64,000 nucleotides of DNA from positions 154,118,492-154,182,491 of the forward strand of contig OX638368.1 in assembly GCA_951812925.1 (NCBI GenBank). Direction: 5' to 3'. Below, in pieces: positions 13,331 to 26,179 of this stretch. Source of the DNA: Calliopum simillimum (Eukaryota; Arthropoda; Insecta; Diptera; Lauxaniidae). Position numbers and translations under genes: made by a program. The notes beneath the pieces are model-generated. The model was not told the origin of the DNA and ran no database searches. It saw only the letters and a program-made list of their open reading frames with translations. How positions within the stretch are numbered: position 1 is the first letter of the stretch; the number at the start of each line of letters is the position of its first letter.

Positions 13331-15883
13331 TGGGCTTTTGGAAAAATCTTTTTTTAATGAATGAATTATCGTATTATATATTGTTTTTAAGGGTCTTTTG
13401 GGTCCCTTTTCTCAAAAACTGTGCTACAATGGATTAAAATATTTCACAAAAATATTCTACAAGAAATTTCATCAGGGGTCACGAAAGGCGAGAATTGCTT
13501 AAAACTTTAAAAAATTTGTTAAAAATTCAAATTTTAACCGTTAAATGATTTTTAAATCGCCATCAAGCGAAATGTTATTTTTTTTTTTTAACAGTTCAGC
13601 AAGATCCACTAAAAAATACCTTTCTAACAAGCCTGCAACAAATATTTGATCACTTTTTTATCCTTAGCTGATTTAACATATGTAAGTAATATCAGCGGCT
13701 TTCAAATAATTTCTACGCAAGTTTTAAAGAAAACCTTAAGTGACGCAAAAAGAAAGGATATCATATTCGTGTAAAAGAGAACAAAACACGCTAAAAACAC
13801 TTTTCAAAACTTTTGGGGTTTTTAAAAGCGTCAAATTTGCTGTACAATGTTATTCTGTATTGGAAATTTATTGTAATTATCAAGTATGTTTGAAAGTATG
13901 TATGCTTCGAATAGGATTGTAATTAACATTTGGAATGTTTTGAATCTTGTTTGATTTTTGATTTAAAAATCTCTCTCGCTCCACTTTCCCCCAAACAAAC
14001 CATTGGCCGTTATAAAAATACGATCTAGCGGAATATTAAATTGGTCGCCACCCATTGATATTAAAAAAAAAAAATTTGCAGGATGAAAAATGCTAAAATA
14101 TGCCGACATACTCGTATATACAAATGTCATAAAAAAATATACATGCAGTATACATGCAGCATTATGCTTCACAAAGCGAATATTTTATATCCAAAAAGTA
14201 TAACTTTTGATGAAATGTTACTCATGTTACATTCTGTACACCTAACTTATAAACACTGAGTACAGTGCCCTATTTTTTGTTCCCGGAATATCGACTAAAA
14301 CTGTTACAGCAGCACAAAATTTTATCATTAAAATGACGTTTTTAAATTAACCATGAATGAATAGGCTAAATGGTTACTAGAGCGCGCCACCATTTGTTAT
14401 GACATATTTTTAGCATTTGGATTAGATTTGTGTGGGCACATGCCTATGTGGCAAATTATGTTTGTGTGAGTGCATTGGTTTGTAAGTCGCAAAGTAAACT
14501 CATGATTAAAATGCAAATAGTTTTCGGTCAGTATGTAACATGACTTTGTTTGCAATACTTAGAATGTTATACTTATGTGTGTTTGTGCATGTACATTAGG
14601 ATAGGCCAAAACATATTTTTTTTAGCTTTTGAGAGAAATTTAAAGCCACATTATGTATATCAGAGACTAGATAGATAAAATCTTTTTTGGTAAATAACAT
14701 AATATGGATGTCGCGAACTGCTTTAGATTTTTGATTGATATTATTTTTTTTTGGAAAAACGTTTTAATGAAAAAACGTATTAAACTTCAAAACAATTTCT
14801 TAATTTTGGTAGAATTAAAATGTATGCTCTACAGTATATTGATGCTGTCCACAGAGGTAGTTTCTTGTTAAAAAGGCCAATACTTTATGTTTTTTTGAAA
14901 ATAATGAGAAATTGGTAGTCCACAGAAATAAAATGCAATTGCATCAATCTCCATGTTTTTCATGAATGCATCTGATAATGCCAATATATGTATAATATAC
15001 ATTGTATATCTATGGTCAAAACCTGCCTATCAAAACAGTGGCAGAAATGCGCATTTGAGATTTTAACTTTTGTTTTTTTTACTAACAATTTCATAACTCC
15101 TGAACCGTAAAACTTACTATTTTATTTTGTGGTTCGTATGAAAGTTTATTTCTTTTTCTTTCTAAAAATATTTTTTTTAAGGTCATAAAAGTTATGAGCG
15201 TTTTTTGTAATACAAGTACTTAATTAGTTTAATGTTTTTGCCAATTATGAAAGTTTTTTCTTTTCTTCATTCAATACTTTTCCAAAAATGGTATGAAAAT
15301 TGGTAGGGAAATGGGCAAGTTATGAGCAATAATTTTAAGGAGTATTTTCCCCAATTTACTGATTTTTCCAATGTCTGCACCCCTCCAAAATCCACAAAAA
15401 AAAGTTCCAAAAAATTTTTTTTGTAATCCTTTTCAATTTCGGCAATAAGAAAAACCATGTTTCAAAGTTTAGCGAAATTAGAAGTCAGTTCGATTGTTAC
15501 GAACCCAGCAATGTTCATTTGATTGAAACAAATACGACAATCTCTTAATTTTTTATTGATTTTGTCCATAAACATCTTTGAGGATTTGGTTCAAACTTGG
15601 TTTATATCCATTCTACTGAATTGCAGAACATATCGTCCCTATCAAAGCAAAAAGCACTAAGTCAGTTTCTCAAGTTTTGAGATATTTGAATTTCAAAAAA
15701 TTAAAATATGTTTTTTTGTATTTAAATCGTTATCTTGCTTTTACTTTTATGATGAAAATAACCATTTTTAAATAGAGCTATGGTTAAATAAGTCTAGCGC
15801 AGAAAAGAGCAAACAGAACAGTTTGGAGCAGACTCATCGAACATTTTTCAGATTAGAATAGAGCAAGCTAAAAAAGTCTCATC
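13331..15883. other. No gene recognised; non-coding
   Basis: AT-rich, with ORFs under 70 codons and no motif. TACATGCAGTATACATGCAG (near 14140) is a short local repeat. Phrases such as 'aactcctgaaccgtaaaactt' (15095, in pieces) resemble decayed repeats found elsewhere in the window. Confidence 0.45.
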
Positions 15884-16522
15884 AAAAGTGCCGTCATTGC
15901 GGATTCTGAAATTTTTAATGAAAAATGGTAGTTTACACTAAGACGAATAAGAAAAGCTTGGTTGGCGTGGTTATAGACTGGTAAAAAAATTTCTAAATGA
16001 TTTTTGAATTATTAAATTTTCGGAATGTCATCGCGTATTTTGATCAATCTTAATATTAATCGATGCTAAATTTCATAACCATTCAGAAAAAAACCGGTCG
16101 ACCAAATTTTTCTTGCCGAAAATGACCGGCTGACCTATTTAATGGTGCTACAGTGGGTACAATTTCTGTGTTATCACGGAAATTTTTTTTTTTAATTTAC
16201 GTGTTTTAATGTCAAATTTAAAAATATCTTGGTATGCGATCTTAGAAACTGGAAGTACCCAGGTCTGCCGGTCATTTTCGGCAAAAAAATTTGGTCGTCC
16301 GGATTTTTTCTGAATGGTTATGAAATTTATCATCGATTAATAATAGAAGATTGATCAAGATCCTCGATGACGGCAAAACATTCCGAAAATTTAATAATTC
16401 AAAAATCATTTAAAAATACTTTTGCCAGGCTATAACCACGCCGATCAAGCTTTTCTTATTCGTCTTTGTGTAAACTACCATTATCCATTAAAAATTTCAG
16501 AATCCGCGATGACGGCACTTTT
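15884..16522. mobile_element. Fold-back (long inverted repeat) element, 639 bp
   Basis: The left arm (15884 to about 16135) and right arm (about 16245 to 16522) are reverse complements over roughly 250 bp. Outer ends read AAAGTGCCGTCAT, then GCGGATTCTGAAATTTTTAA on both sides. Further in they share GTAGTTTACAC, GACGAATAAGAAAAGCTTG, TTATAAATTTT-type AT stretches and CCATTCAGAAAAAA, and next to the loop ACCGG, AAATTTTT and GCCGAAAATGACCGGC. The central loop is about 110 bp. No ORF with transposase motifs is present, so it is non-autonomous. I cannot define a clean target duplication. Confidence 0.85.
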
Positions 16523-18080
16523 AATATTGCCGTCTCCCGGAGTACTAGAGCAATCATCAAACAAAGCTAATATGTGTATCTTTAGAGATATACGTTTTTA
16601 TTAGTTTTTACAGAGATCAAAATATTGGAGAATACTGACCCCTCAAATGGTTTCAGCAATTGCCAGCGAGATTAGAAATCTGTAGACCAAGAACTCAAGC
16701 ATGTAAGCTTGTTCTAGAAAGAAAATGTATGTTTGTCTTGAGATGTTACTTAATCAAGCACCATTAGATACTTGAATTCATAACAACTTGACGAATAACA
16801 AGATCAATACCACACCCTTGCAGTATTTTCTTGTGCCATTCCACGCCAAGTTTGCTAAGGATAGCATGAATATGTCATAGTTGTTAAAAAGCTGCACTAA
16901 TTCTAAAAAATTAAATAACGAAATTCGAAATATCACAAAATTCGCTCGCCAGAACAAAATCACAACCACAATATGGTGGTTTCGCGTACCATGAGAAGAT
17001 GTTGATGATGCTTTTTCGTTAAGCATGTGCAAATGTTTGAGAGTATAAGCGATATATTCCTAATACAAATAGATATGCAAATACATGTTCGTATACACGT
17101 ATAACAATACTTGTACATATTAACATCCTAGCGCGAAATAACGGAAGTTGCTTCCAAGCAGAGTAGAACTAAAGCGCATCTTTGGTAGCACAATATCTTA
17201 TATTTATTTTTATAATTTTTTATATTTTAAACTTTTTAGGAGACAAAAATCATCATCGTGTGCTTAAAATATCTCGTGAATGAGACCAGCTGATGGATTA
17301 CATTTATGAAGTGAAACATTTTTGGCGACACTACGTGTAAATTTTCAATGCTGCACCGACTTTTATCGACACTTCTGTTTCTGAAAGTCAATGCCGTAGG
17401 GGTGGTTTCACATTAAAAATGTACGGTCAACTCACAACCATAACATCTATTGTTTATGGTTTCAATTAAAATTTTTATTTAGTTGAAAATGTATGAATTT
17501 TCTTTGCCTATAGGCAATATTGGGCATTGCTGGTAAACTTTGTAAAATAAAATTAATGAACAATACAGTTTTTATATTGAGTTTGAATAAAAATTTTTTT
17601 TAGAATTTGATACCCATTTTCTCCAATATATAGTGTGCTGAAGTCTCAATGAGTTTGCAGGATCCATAGTGTAACATTATAAAAGAAGTTGGAGGGGTTT
17701 TACCTGGAGCAGGTGACAAATTTGCTCTCTTATGTGTAGGTGCTGTTCTATTTGCAGTGTTGCAGTAGTTCATCAGCTATATCTATCTGAAAGTGTCTGT
17801 TTTGTCATATTTTATATCTCTGTGGCAGAATAGCTATCTACACTCTGAATTAGACTTAAAAGAGAACCGAAGAGAAAACAGCGAAATATGCAGCACTTGA
17901 GTAGTATTACATGGCAGTTTAGGTAGTGGTAAGTCAAAAGTCACCTAGAAAAGGTCTTTGGAGAAGGAACTTCAACGGAAGTGTCTTGGAAAGAGATAAA
18001 AGTAATTGCATATTGGTCTTATACTCAAGTATGAGTTAGAGTTAAAATTCATTTATGCACCAGGTTACTATACGCATATA
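16523..18080. other. No gene recognised; non-coding
   Basis: Short ORFs only (e.g. 16778-17032 minus), without recognisable motifs. No structured repeat was noticed. Confidence 0.45.
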
Positions 18081-19003
18081 TGGGAGAAGGGGGAGGTTTC
18101 GACACCCTAACAAAAAAGTCATTATATCTTCCAAATGCAATTGTGCATGTTATTTTGAATACACATAGACTATGCATGAATATGTGTGCTTCTTTTATAA
18201 ATTACAAAAAAATCGATATGTTTGCTATTTTCAGAAATGTGACCAATAAACCAAAGTTAAAATAAATGACGAAACCTCCCACTTTTAGGGAGGCTTCGTC
18301 AGTAATATAAATTCTTGATTCCCTTGATTTTTTGAAACCTTCAACTTTTTGAATGTAGATGGTAAAAGACGAATTGCTTCCGGTGATACAATGGGAGAGT
18401 GAAAATCAGGGATGTCGTCTTCAATCGGGGCCTTATCCAGCAAATCATTCGAACCAAGAAGGTCAGAGCCTTGAACGAGTTCGGGACATGATTCAGGCTG
18501 ATTCTATATCCATTTGCACATTGGCATAAGTACCGAATTCCATATCTTGTGAAAAATCAGATTCATGGAAAATAATTGAATCATATGTATTAATTTCAGT
18601 TGTCGAATCCTCCCATTTACACTTGACGAATCCTCCCTTATCCACTTGTTTCCAAATTTCCAAAATTTCGCAGTTATCTTTTATTTATTTTGCAAACCTT
18701 AAATGTAGTATTAACAGCAATAATATATTTAAGTTTCTGCTAAAAAAAAAGGGAAATTTTATGGTTTATTAACCGAGTATCACTCAAAAAGCAACAAGCA
18801 AATATTACATCAACTTGCTATAAAAATGCAAAATCACGACAAACTACGCACCCTAGCCGAATTACGCAGAGAAATTTTTTTGGTAGCTGGGTACCATTAG
18901 GAGTAAGACTTTTTGGTTTACACGCGGGAGTAAGTGCGGATAGAAATCGCAAAATTTGGCACTGATGAAGCCTCCCTCGTGTCGAAACCTCCCCCTTCTA
19001 CCC
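18081..19003. mobile_element. TA-flanked non-autonomous element with repeated end motif (family i)
   Basis: The left end reads TGGGAGAAGGGGGAGGTTTC then GACAC; the reverse complement of the right end reads GGGTAGAAGGGGGAGGTTTC then GACAC. Both ends are flanked by TA. The inner word GTCGAAACCTCCC recurs inside: 18280-18300 holds GACGAAACCTCCC followed closely by its inverse GGGAGGCTTCGTC, and GTCGAATCCTCCC (about 18601), GACGAATCCTCCC (about 18624), GATGAAGCCTCCC (about 18965) and the right end follow. No transposase ORF is present. The TA flanks suggest a Tc1/mariner/pogo-type mobiliser, which is inference. Confidence 0.78.
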
Positions 19004-21118
19004 TACCATTTCTTGGAACGATGGTTAATCGCATATAGTTCCAGCAATATATATCCCATATGCTCATTGTAGCTATCAATAGCTAGACGAGGATTACACA
19101 AAAGCTATATCTTGAGATCCTCGTCCTTTTAAGCTACATAATTCCTTTTCTTGACTTAGAAAAGTTTCTAAACGATTATTACGAGTTGTTCCTACTCCTG
19201 CTCCTTGGAGGTTTTTACCCATATATGACGGTACAAATTTAGTGTTCAGTAATGTTCTCCTTCGTTTTTATACGCAAACCTCTTCTCAAAGATTAAATTC
19301 TGTACATTTCAGTGCTCCTTAGATTTAAAACCATAATCGAAAAACACTTTAAAATTTTAGTTTTTGGAAATGTTTTAGGTCTCATGTCTGAATATATTCC
19401 AAATCAAAATGATTCATATGGTTCTTCTCTAACTTACAGACAAAAGTCATATAAAATTCCTGAAACATCAACTCATTTTAAAATTTCCAAAGCTGATTTT
19501 ATCAAAAATCTCGTTTTCTATTTCTTGCTAATTTCATTTCCCATGTCTTCTTGAATATCCTCTCCAGAAAATTCACTTCTGTCATTGGGTTATTGTGAGT
19601 TTTTTCAACATTTTTCTGAAAATTGACTATATTTTGCTTTTTTCTGATCCGTTCTCCAATTAAATTCGCATATTTTTGTGATTTTTAGCCATGGAAAGCA
19701 TCCATAATGCAACAGATAAAATTATTCGAAATATATAGCGTGGTCTTTTTGTCACTTCAAAAATTTGCTTGCCCAAGCAAGCGTGTATTTATTATCCTAA
19801 ACATATATGCTAAGTTCTACTGGGTTTTCGGATCGGTTCACTTGTGTGTGTTTATCGCTGCTGCCACCAGCGGATGTGGGTAACAGCAATTAAACCGCAC
19901 TGAATAGCTGAAAGTAACTGTGCGATTGCTGAAGCTCTTTAACAACAAAACCTATCATTTCTTCTTTGGCGAATTTCTGGCATGCTGGTAAGTACTTTCA
20001 GCTACTTGCTATGCAATGCGGGTGTTTCGTTTACTTACTACTGGCTTGTTTGTTATTTGCCTTTGAATAAGGAATTTTGAACGCATCGCTGCTTGCGTAA
20101 AGCGTTTTGTTTTCATTCATGTGTGTGTGTGCATGTGTATGTGTACGCGATTAGCAAAGCAAATAACCAATGAATTTTCACTGTCTTGCTGTGGCAGGGA
20201 TGCCAAATATTGGCTTATGGATGGGACGGTTTTGAAATAACAAAGCAAAACTTTATTTTTTGCCTAATTACATTTAGAAAAAAAAAAACTTTGAATAAGA
20301 TAAATCTTATGTATAAATGCTGTATAATTTTGAAAAAACATGATTTGTTCCAAATAAAAAAGAAAAAAAAAAAATCGGTTTCAGCTTTTTGACTCTGTAC
20401 CAATTTTAAATGAAACTCAATTTCTTGGCAAACCTGCCATCTCATAATCATACCCTGTCATTTTTTTCTTTTTTAATTTATTAAGTTTAATTCACTTCCT
20501 TTGTGTTCCTTTGATTCGCCAAAATAGCGCAATTTTTATTATTAACACAAATTCAGCATTCTTTGCACTTTTGCTTGTCTCAGCTAATAAAATACGTTTT
20601 AGTTTTATGGCGCCTAAAAGTATGTGCGAAGAAATTCAGCAATAATAAAAGGCAAACACAATAAGAGAACGCTAAAAAGTGTACACACAAACATATGTAC
20701 ATACATATACGTACAAACATACATATACAAAAACCAAAAAAAAAAGGAAAGATTTCAATCGCGACAAATGCAATAAAATAGCAAAGCTTATTGTCAAGCA
20801 CTTGCCAACATACAAACATGCATACATATACATATGTAAGTACATAAAACGATTTTTTTTCCTTCTTACCAAAGGAGTATGAAAAAAAAAAGAACTACTC
20901 TACTTCTACTAAATTAGCTGCAGCTGTCAATGACAGTAAAAATTCTTTGAATTTCTTCGCCACTCCAACTTGCGTTTTCATTTTACTTCAGTATTTGTAT
21001 TCACGTGTATGTATTCACATTAGGGTGGTTGTGCTTTTTACAATTGCCAATCTTAAAAATTACCGCAGAGACATTTCTTATACATATAGTGACTCCGCAT
21101 AGCTTAGTGAACTAAGGA
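19004..21118. other. No gene recognised; non-coding with microsatellites
   Basis: GT-rich simple sequence near 20120-20150, and ACATACATATAC-type runs at 20690-20730 and 20815-20850. ORFs at 19312-19554 and 20186-20882 are low complexity or lysine/tyrosine-rich and overlap these runs. Confidence 0.5.
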
Positions 21119-21126
21119 GTGTGCAG
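21119..21126. repeat. Left target-site duplication GTGTGCAG
   Basis: The eight bases directly outside the left TIR are repeated exactly at 21838-21845 outside the right TIR. The same eight bases flank the element at 60982-62508. Confidence 0.8.
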
Positions 21127-21837
21127 TAGATAGTATCGACCCCCATACAAAAAAAAAAGTTCGAATGACCGCCCCCAGTTTGAAAGCTAAAATTGGAAAA
21201 AAAAATTTTTTTTTTTTTTTAGACCTCTAAATTCAATGCAGTTTTGTTTTATTCTTATATCTCCGCCATTTGACGTCCAAGTTAACATGTAAATGTCTCA
21301 ACATGGGCTACATTTCATTTATAGAAGTCATATATTATTATTATTATTATATATCTCAGATTTTTTTTCGACTAGTTGTAAGTACTCATTACCTCAGTTT
21401 CTGACACCCTTAAGTTCCAAGAACACTTTATAGAATTGAAGCCCACAAAAAACCATAAAATTCATTCCTACAAAGATTCCTCAAATTGCTGGAATTGAAG
21501 AAGTTATAGCGAATCTAAAAGTTCAGTACAAAATATGAAAAAAAAAAAAACGATAATCGCCCCCTAAGACTATGCAATATCTTTTTTTAACATTTGACAT
21601 TTCAAACAGCGTGCAAATAATAAAAAAAAAATTTTGCATAGTCTTAGGAGGCGATTGTCGTTTTTTTTCATATTTTGTAATCAGCTTTTAGATTCGCTAT
21701 AACTTCTTCAATTTCTGCAATTTGAGGAATCTTTGTGGATACAAATTTTATGTTTTTTTGTGGGCTTAAAATTTTTCCAATGTTAGCTTTCAAACTGGGG
21801 GTGGTCATTCGAACTTTTTTTTTTGTGATACTATCTA
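21127..21837. mobile_element. hAT-like fold-back element with 8-bp target duplication
   Basis: Terminal inverted repeats start TAGATAGTATC at both ends. The left arm continues CCCCCATAC, poly-A, GTTCGAATGACC, GCCCCCAGTTTGAAAGCTAA, and the right end (21776-21837) is its reverse complement. An inner pair, 21440-21580 and 21630-21770, continues the palindrome (AGCCCACAAAAAA, AAAGATTCCTCAAATTG, GAAGAAGTTATAGCGAATCT, CGATAATCGCCCCCTAAGAC...). About 230 bp at 21210-21440 has no partner on the right. Flanks are GTGTGCAG on both sides (21119-21126 and 21838-21845). TIRs starting TA(G) with 8-bp duplications are characteristic of the hAT superfamily. There is no transposase, so it is non-autonomous. 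Confidence 0.85.
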
Positions 21838-21845
21838 GTGTGCAG

Positions 21846-22550
21846 CTTCTGTTTTATATTGGGCGTTCGTCAAATGAGAATCCACACCAATGGTATCTAT
21901 ACTCCGAGAGAGCGGCTACAAAAGGCGATCACAATTGAAAGTTAAATTGGCCACTGAAATGACAACGCTTGTCGGATCTAGCTTTAAGCGTATAAATTAC
22001 TACGTGGAGCATTTCATTGAACTAGCGTTTAATTGTGGTCGATGTTCGACCATTTCTGTTTGACCACTCAATTGTTAATTTAGGTCATATTATCTTTCTT
22101 TAGTGTAAAATCTATTTCCATGCCAAATTTCATAAAAATCCATGCAGCGGATTAGCTGTGATTTTGTTTCTACCATTAAGAGGCATGCTACCTCCCACTT
22201 AAAAACAAAAAGGTCATAATACCATTCCTGAGTGTTAGCTCTATCTCCGTCGCAAATTTCATAAAAATGAATGTAAACTTCTTCTCCTCACAACCCTTCC
22301 AACAAAAAAAAAAAAAACAAAAAATCAACCGAATATGTGGAGATTAAGGCATAGAAACTGGGATTGAACCGATTTCGTGTGTCTATTAATGTAATGATAT
22401 TGATTTTGGATGATTTGGAGGTGCATAAAATATCCATAACAGTGAAAAAATTCCCAATTTTACTGACCACACTTCTGACACAAAATGCCATCTAGGTGTG
22501 ACGATGTTTTTGGTTTAGAATTTTGAGCTATTTTAGAGCTATTCAACAGT
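21846..22550. other. No gene recognised; non-coding
   Basis: The phrase AAATTTCATAAAAATS occurs at about 22127 and 22253, each following 'tctatctccgt/tctatttccat', a weak direct repeat about 125 bp apart. The ORF at 22288-22491 has no motif. Confidence 0.4.
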
Positions 22551-22554
22551 AATT

Positions 22555-22930
22555 TCGGGCAGTCTTGGAAATTTTCCATCTTCCGGAAAAGCAGAAAAAT
22601 TAATTTGCATAGCTTAGTTTATTTCGAGCTAATTTTGAACTTAAAACATTTTCCGGAAAACTCCCAATTTTCGCGGGAAATTCCAAAAAATTTTTATTAT
22701 GGCTTACTTAATTTTTTTCAGCCAAACGAATCCGCAGGAAGAGTAAACGATGAAATCTTTTAATCCAGAAACTTCGAGCTAGTTTCGAGCTGACCTTGAA
22801 TGAAGCGTTTTCATATTTCAGAATGTGTTTCATATCATTTGACACACGAATTTAGTGCTAGTTTTGAGCTCATCAAAAGCGACAAGTATTTTCCGGAAAC
22901 TTCCCCAAACTTTCCCGGAAAATCGCAAAA
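22555..22930. repeat. Diverged direct repeat around TTCCGGAAA words
   Basis: The palindromic word TTCCGGAAA occurs at about 22570, 22651 and 22892. The last two are followed by CCAA(A)..TTCSCGGGAAA. TTCGAGCTA/TTTTGAGCT words recur at about 22625, 22776 and 22862. Units are 150-240 bp and poorly conserved. The ORF at 22800-23198 runs from here into the next element and shows no known domain. Confidence 0.5.
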
Positions 22931-22941
22931 AACCTCTTTTT

Positions 22942-23571
22942 ATGGCGGTGCACACTGGTTCAAAATCCCTAAAAGCTGGCCAAAAGTTGTTATCATTAAA
23001 GTTTCGAGACGAAATTTTTTACCTGGAGGTTTTGAGAAAAAATCGCGTCAAACAAAAATGGCAAAAAAATGCACCTTAATTTTTTTATATGTGTTAGAAA
23101 AGGTTTCAGACTTTTTAATTCCAAAAACTCTTATTGGTATGACGTGGTATAAATTAGTTCTGGGCTTTTTTCATAACCATTGCAAGCTGATTTTGTGAAA
23201 TAATTTATTTTTAAGTTAATCCGTAAAAGTATAAATTATTGCAAGTTTTGAATATAAAGGTTCCATAGAATTTCCTTTTACAAAGAGATGCCATATTCAA
23301 ACATTAAAATCGGTTAATTTTTGCAGTAACCACACAATTTTTACAGTGAACACTAAATTTTTACTTTTTCTCACAGAATTTTGCGTCTGAGAAGCGTACT
23401 TTTGGAGAGATCCCAAGAGCATTGTAGGAATACCTGGATTTTCTTACAAATTTTTGGATGTCTATGAATATCTTTTAGACAATGGGTACCTACGGTCCAT
23501 AAAAAGTTAATTTAAAAAACCTTTTTTTTTCGACAAGCTTTTAAGGATTTTGAACCAGTGTGCGTTGCCAT
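22942..23571. mobile_element. Non-autonomous element with ~45-bp inverted termini
   Basis: The left end (22942 on) reads ATGGCGGTGCACACTGG then TTCAAAATCCCTAAAAGCT. The reverse complement of the right end (23571 down) reads ATGGCAACGCACACTGG then TTCAAAATCCTTAAAAGCT. The interior has no transposase motif. A short direct series ACAGTAACCAC/ACAGTGAACAC with AATTTTTAC lies at 23322-23360. The ends are inferred from where the inverted match stops; I could not identify a target duplication. Confidence 0.72.
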
Positions 23572-25417
23572 GATGACAAATAATTGTAGGACCACTCTAT
23601 TATTTCGACAATATATCCGTTCATTTTTTTTTTGTCGTCCTAGCCACACATCGATTTATAAAAAATGCGTTTAGCAATAAGTTCCCAACATTTGCTGACA
23701 TTGGCAAAAACTAATCATATGATAATGAAAGTAGGGTTCACATATTTGTGCCATTCTTGGTTTCTTTTTTTTAGTTATAAACCTTTTTCTTAAATTTAAC
23801 ATTAGTTTTGTTAGCTATATGTACTTATGTAGAGGATATGTGTTAAAATATAAACGTATTTTTTTCTTGTTAAACTTAATCTGGCAATTTGGCAGCTGCC
23901 GAATGTCTGTGAAGTTTTCTGTTTTGTCATAGTCCTTACCAACTGTTTTGCCATTTCATTATGCAAGTCACGTAATTGTTGGTGATAGTAAAGCAGGTCG
24001 ATTTTGACACAAATAGGCAGCCAGTTATATTGTGGGTGTGGAAATGGAATAAAGCTTAAAAATTGTAGTCTGATGACAAAAGCAGTCATAGAAAAGTGAA
24101 CAACAGCAGGAGCAATGTCAACACTGGAAAGGACATTAATTGAAGTGTGGTTGAACGCAGTTAGTTATGCTTGAATGCAATGATTTCTGACAGTTTTGAC
24201 AACCACCATTATCATCGTCATCATCATCATCACCATCTTTGGATTTATTATTTTCATGTGCATATTGTGCTGACTTCAAGGTGTGGCACTGGGTTAGCTT
24301 TTTTTATAACAAATAATGAAGAAATAATGTCGTAACTATATTCCTATGTTTGCTTGTTACCCACTACCTTATTTTACAGAATGCTCTACAATATTTTAAA
24401 ACAAGAAAATTCTTAAGCAAATTAAGCACAATAAAAAACTTTTTGCAAAATATCCATGACACGTTGTCACCGTAAATCCATTGTAACATTTAACTTTTTG
24501 TTATTTTAATACAATAATCCTATTTCATAGTTAAACATAAACTGGACAACATGCAAGCTGCCCGTCTTCATTACTCCATCTGTTGCTTTTGCAACTTTCA
24601 GTTGACCTCGATCCTTTTTGTTGTGTTCCGTATTTTTTCTTTTTGCAGGCTTAATTCATGAAAATTAAATAAATCGAGAAATTTTGACACTTTGCAGGGT
24701 ATTTTTTGTACAGTTTTCTTTTTTGGACTGGCAGGACCTTCGCAATGTATGAAAAGTTAAACTTGCACGCATTTGGCATACTAATTTTCTGTTATGCTGC
24801 TTCTTCTTGGTTTAGTTTTTGGGGTTTAGGAAATGCTGCTAAATTCCAGCGCATAATGACAATCTAGTTTACAACCCATTTTGCAAGGGTTGCGAAAATC
24901 CTTGCTGTTTGTTGTTGTTTTTGTTGGTATCAGCAGCACTTTGTTGCCATAAAGTTGTCAAAAAATTAAACAACACAACAGCAAATGCCAACAAAGTAAG
25001 AAAGTTATATTGTTTGCCGTTAAGTGGTTATAGCCAAGGTTAAAAACAATTTTTAATGTAAAAGACCTAAGTTGGTATGAAATGAGCGACTAAACATGGG
25101 CTTTCAGTTAAATGTTGTATTTTTTTTTTCTGTTTCACACATAATTTATGTGGGCTTAGACTGTGATTAATATGGGTGCCAACATAACTGACATTTTTAT
25201 GCCATTAATTGGGTTTTAACAAATTAATTCCAATTAATAGCTTGAAATTACGAGGAAATTTGTGTCATTGTAAGTGCGCCAGAATTATTTGTGGAAGTAA
25301 AAGTATTATTTTGGAAATGATTCTGTAAAATTTTAAAATCTTGGCGCTAAAAAATACAACTTCATTTGACTTCCTGTATACGAACTAAAACTTAAAACCT
25401 TTAGCCGTGTAAACTAT
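23572..25417. other. No gene recognised; non-coding
   Basis: ATCGTCATCATCATCATCACC simple repeat near 24212. The minus ORF at 23811-24089 shows no motif. T-rich and GTT-rich stretches occur near 24910-24930. Confidence 0.45.
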
Positions 25418-26175
25418 AAGGTTACGAAACTTTTGGGAGGTGTAGGCAGAGGCCTGGACAAACAAAAAATTGCTTCTTGGGAGTCTAAAATATACCCCTG
25501 TAGAGTTATAGGGTTAAAACTGATTTTCTGACTTGTTTTATAAAAAAAATTTCTCGGATCACCCTAATATTTTATAGAAACCATTTTGTATGAGAAACTT
25601 TTAGCTAATTGCATAAGATTTCTACAAAAGTATTTGGTTTATAACGTTTAAAAGATTTCAGAAAGTTATGAACCCTGAAAATTCATATTTTAAATTTTTT
25701 TCCTATTTTAAGACTTTGGTGGCTATTTTAGTATAAAAAAAGTCCTATTAACATGCCCTTTTATTATTTTTTTCTGGAATCCTCGTTAATTTTCTTTAAT
25801 TCAGTTTTGCATTTGTCAATCCAGTTTTTTACTTTGAGTTCAGAAAAAATTACATTTCAAGAGCAATCCGTTTAAATTCTCCGGTAGATAAAGGGCAAAG
25901 TGCGCAGTGCGTCCATCATATGCACCGCAACGCATGCGAGTAACGCATGTGTTGTTGGAAAACCAAATTAAAGGAAATTTAACGAGTATTCAAAAGAAAA
26001 TGAGAAAAGTATATTAATGAGACCGTTTTCTTACGAAAATGGCCGCTTAAGTCTAAAAATAGAAAACAAAATAAATTGAAAATATCAAATTTATAGGTTC
26101 AGAACTTTGCAAAATCTTTTTAGACCCTATAATCCAAATACATTCTTAGAAAGCTCATACAATTAGCTTAAAGTT
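25418..26175. repeat. Interspersed repeat family C, inverted pair
   Basis: 25418-25756 is colinear with 6918-7265. The segment 26012-26175 is an inverted half-copy: read in reverse complement it shows AGCTAATTGTATGAG, TTGGATTATAGGGTCTAAAA, CAAAGTTCTGAACC, TAGACTTAAGCGGCCATTTTC, GTCTCATTAATA, matching 25600-25756. Together they form a ~750-bp fold-back with a spacer of about 250 bp, which suggests that the complete family C element is itself a fold-back and that 6918-7265 is one half. Confidence 0.72.
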
Positions 26176-26179
26176 ACCT

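Noticed and set aside
20580..20882. Opposite-strand ORFs rich in Tyr/Thr/His or Cys/Val/Tyr
   Set aside because: They are translations of ACATACATATAC microsatellite sequence.
22555..22930. CRISPR-like array from regularly recurring TTCCGGAAA words
   Set aside because: Spacing is irregular, the repeats are short and diverged, and the genome is clearly eukaryotic.
22800..23198. 132-codon plus-strand ORF
   Set aside because: It crosses the left end of the inverted-repeat element at 22942, so it is a chance frame across a junction; no domain is present.
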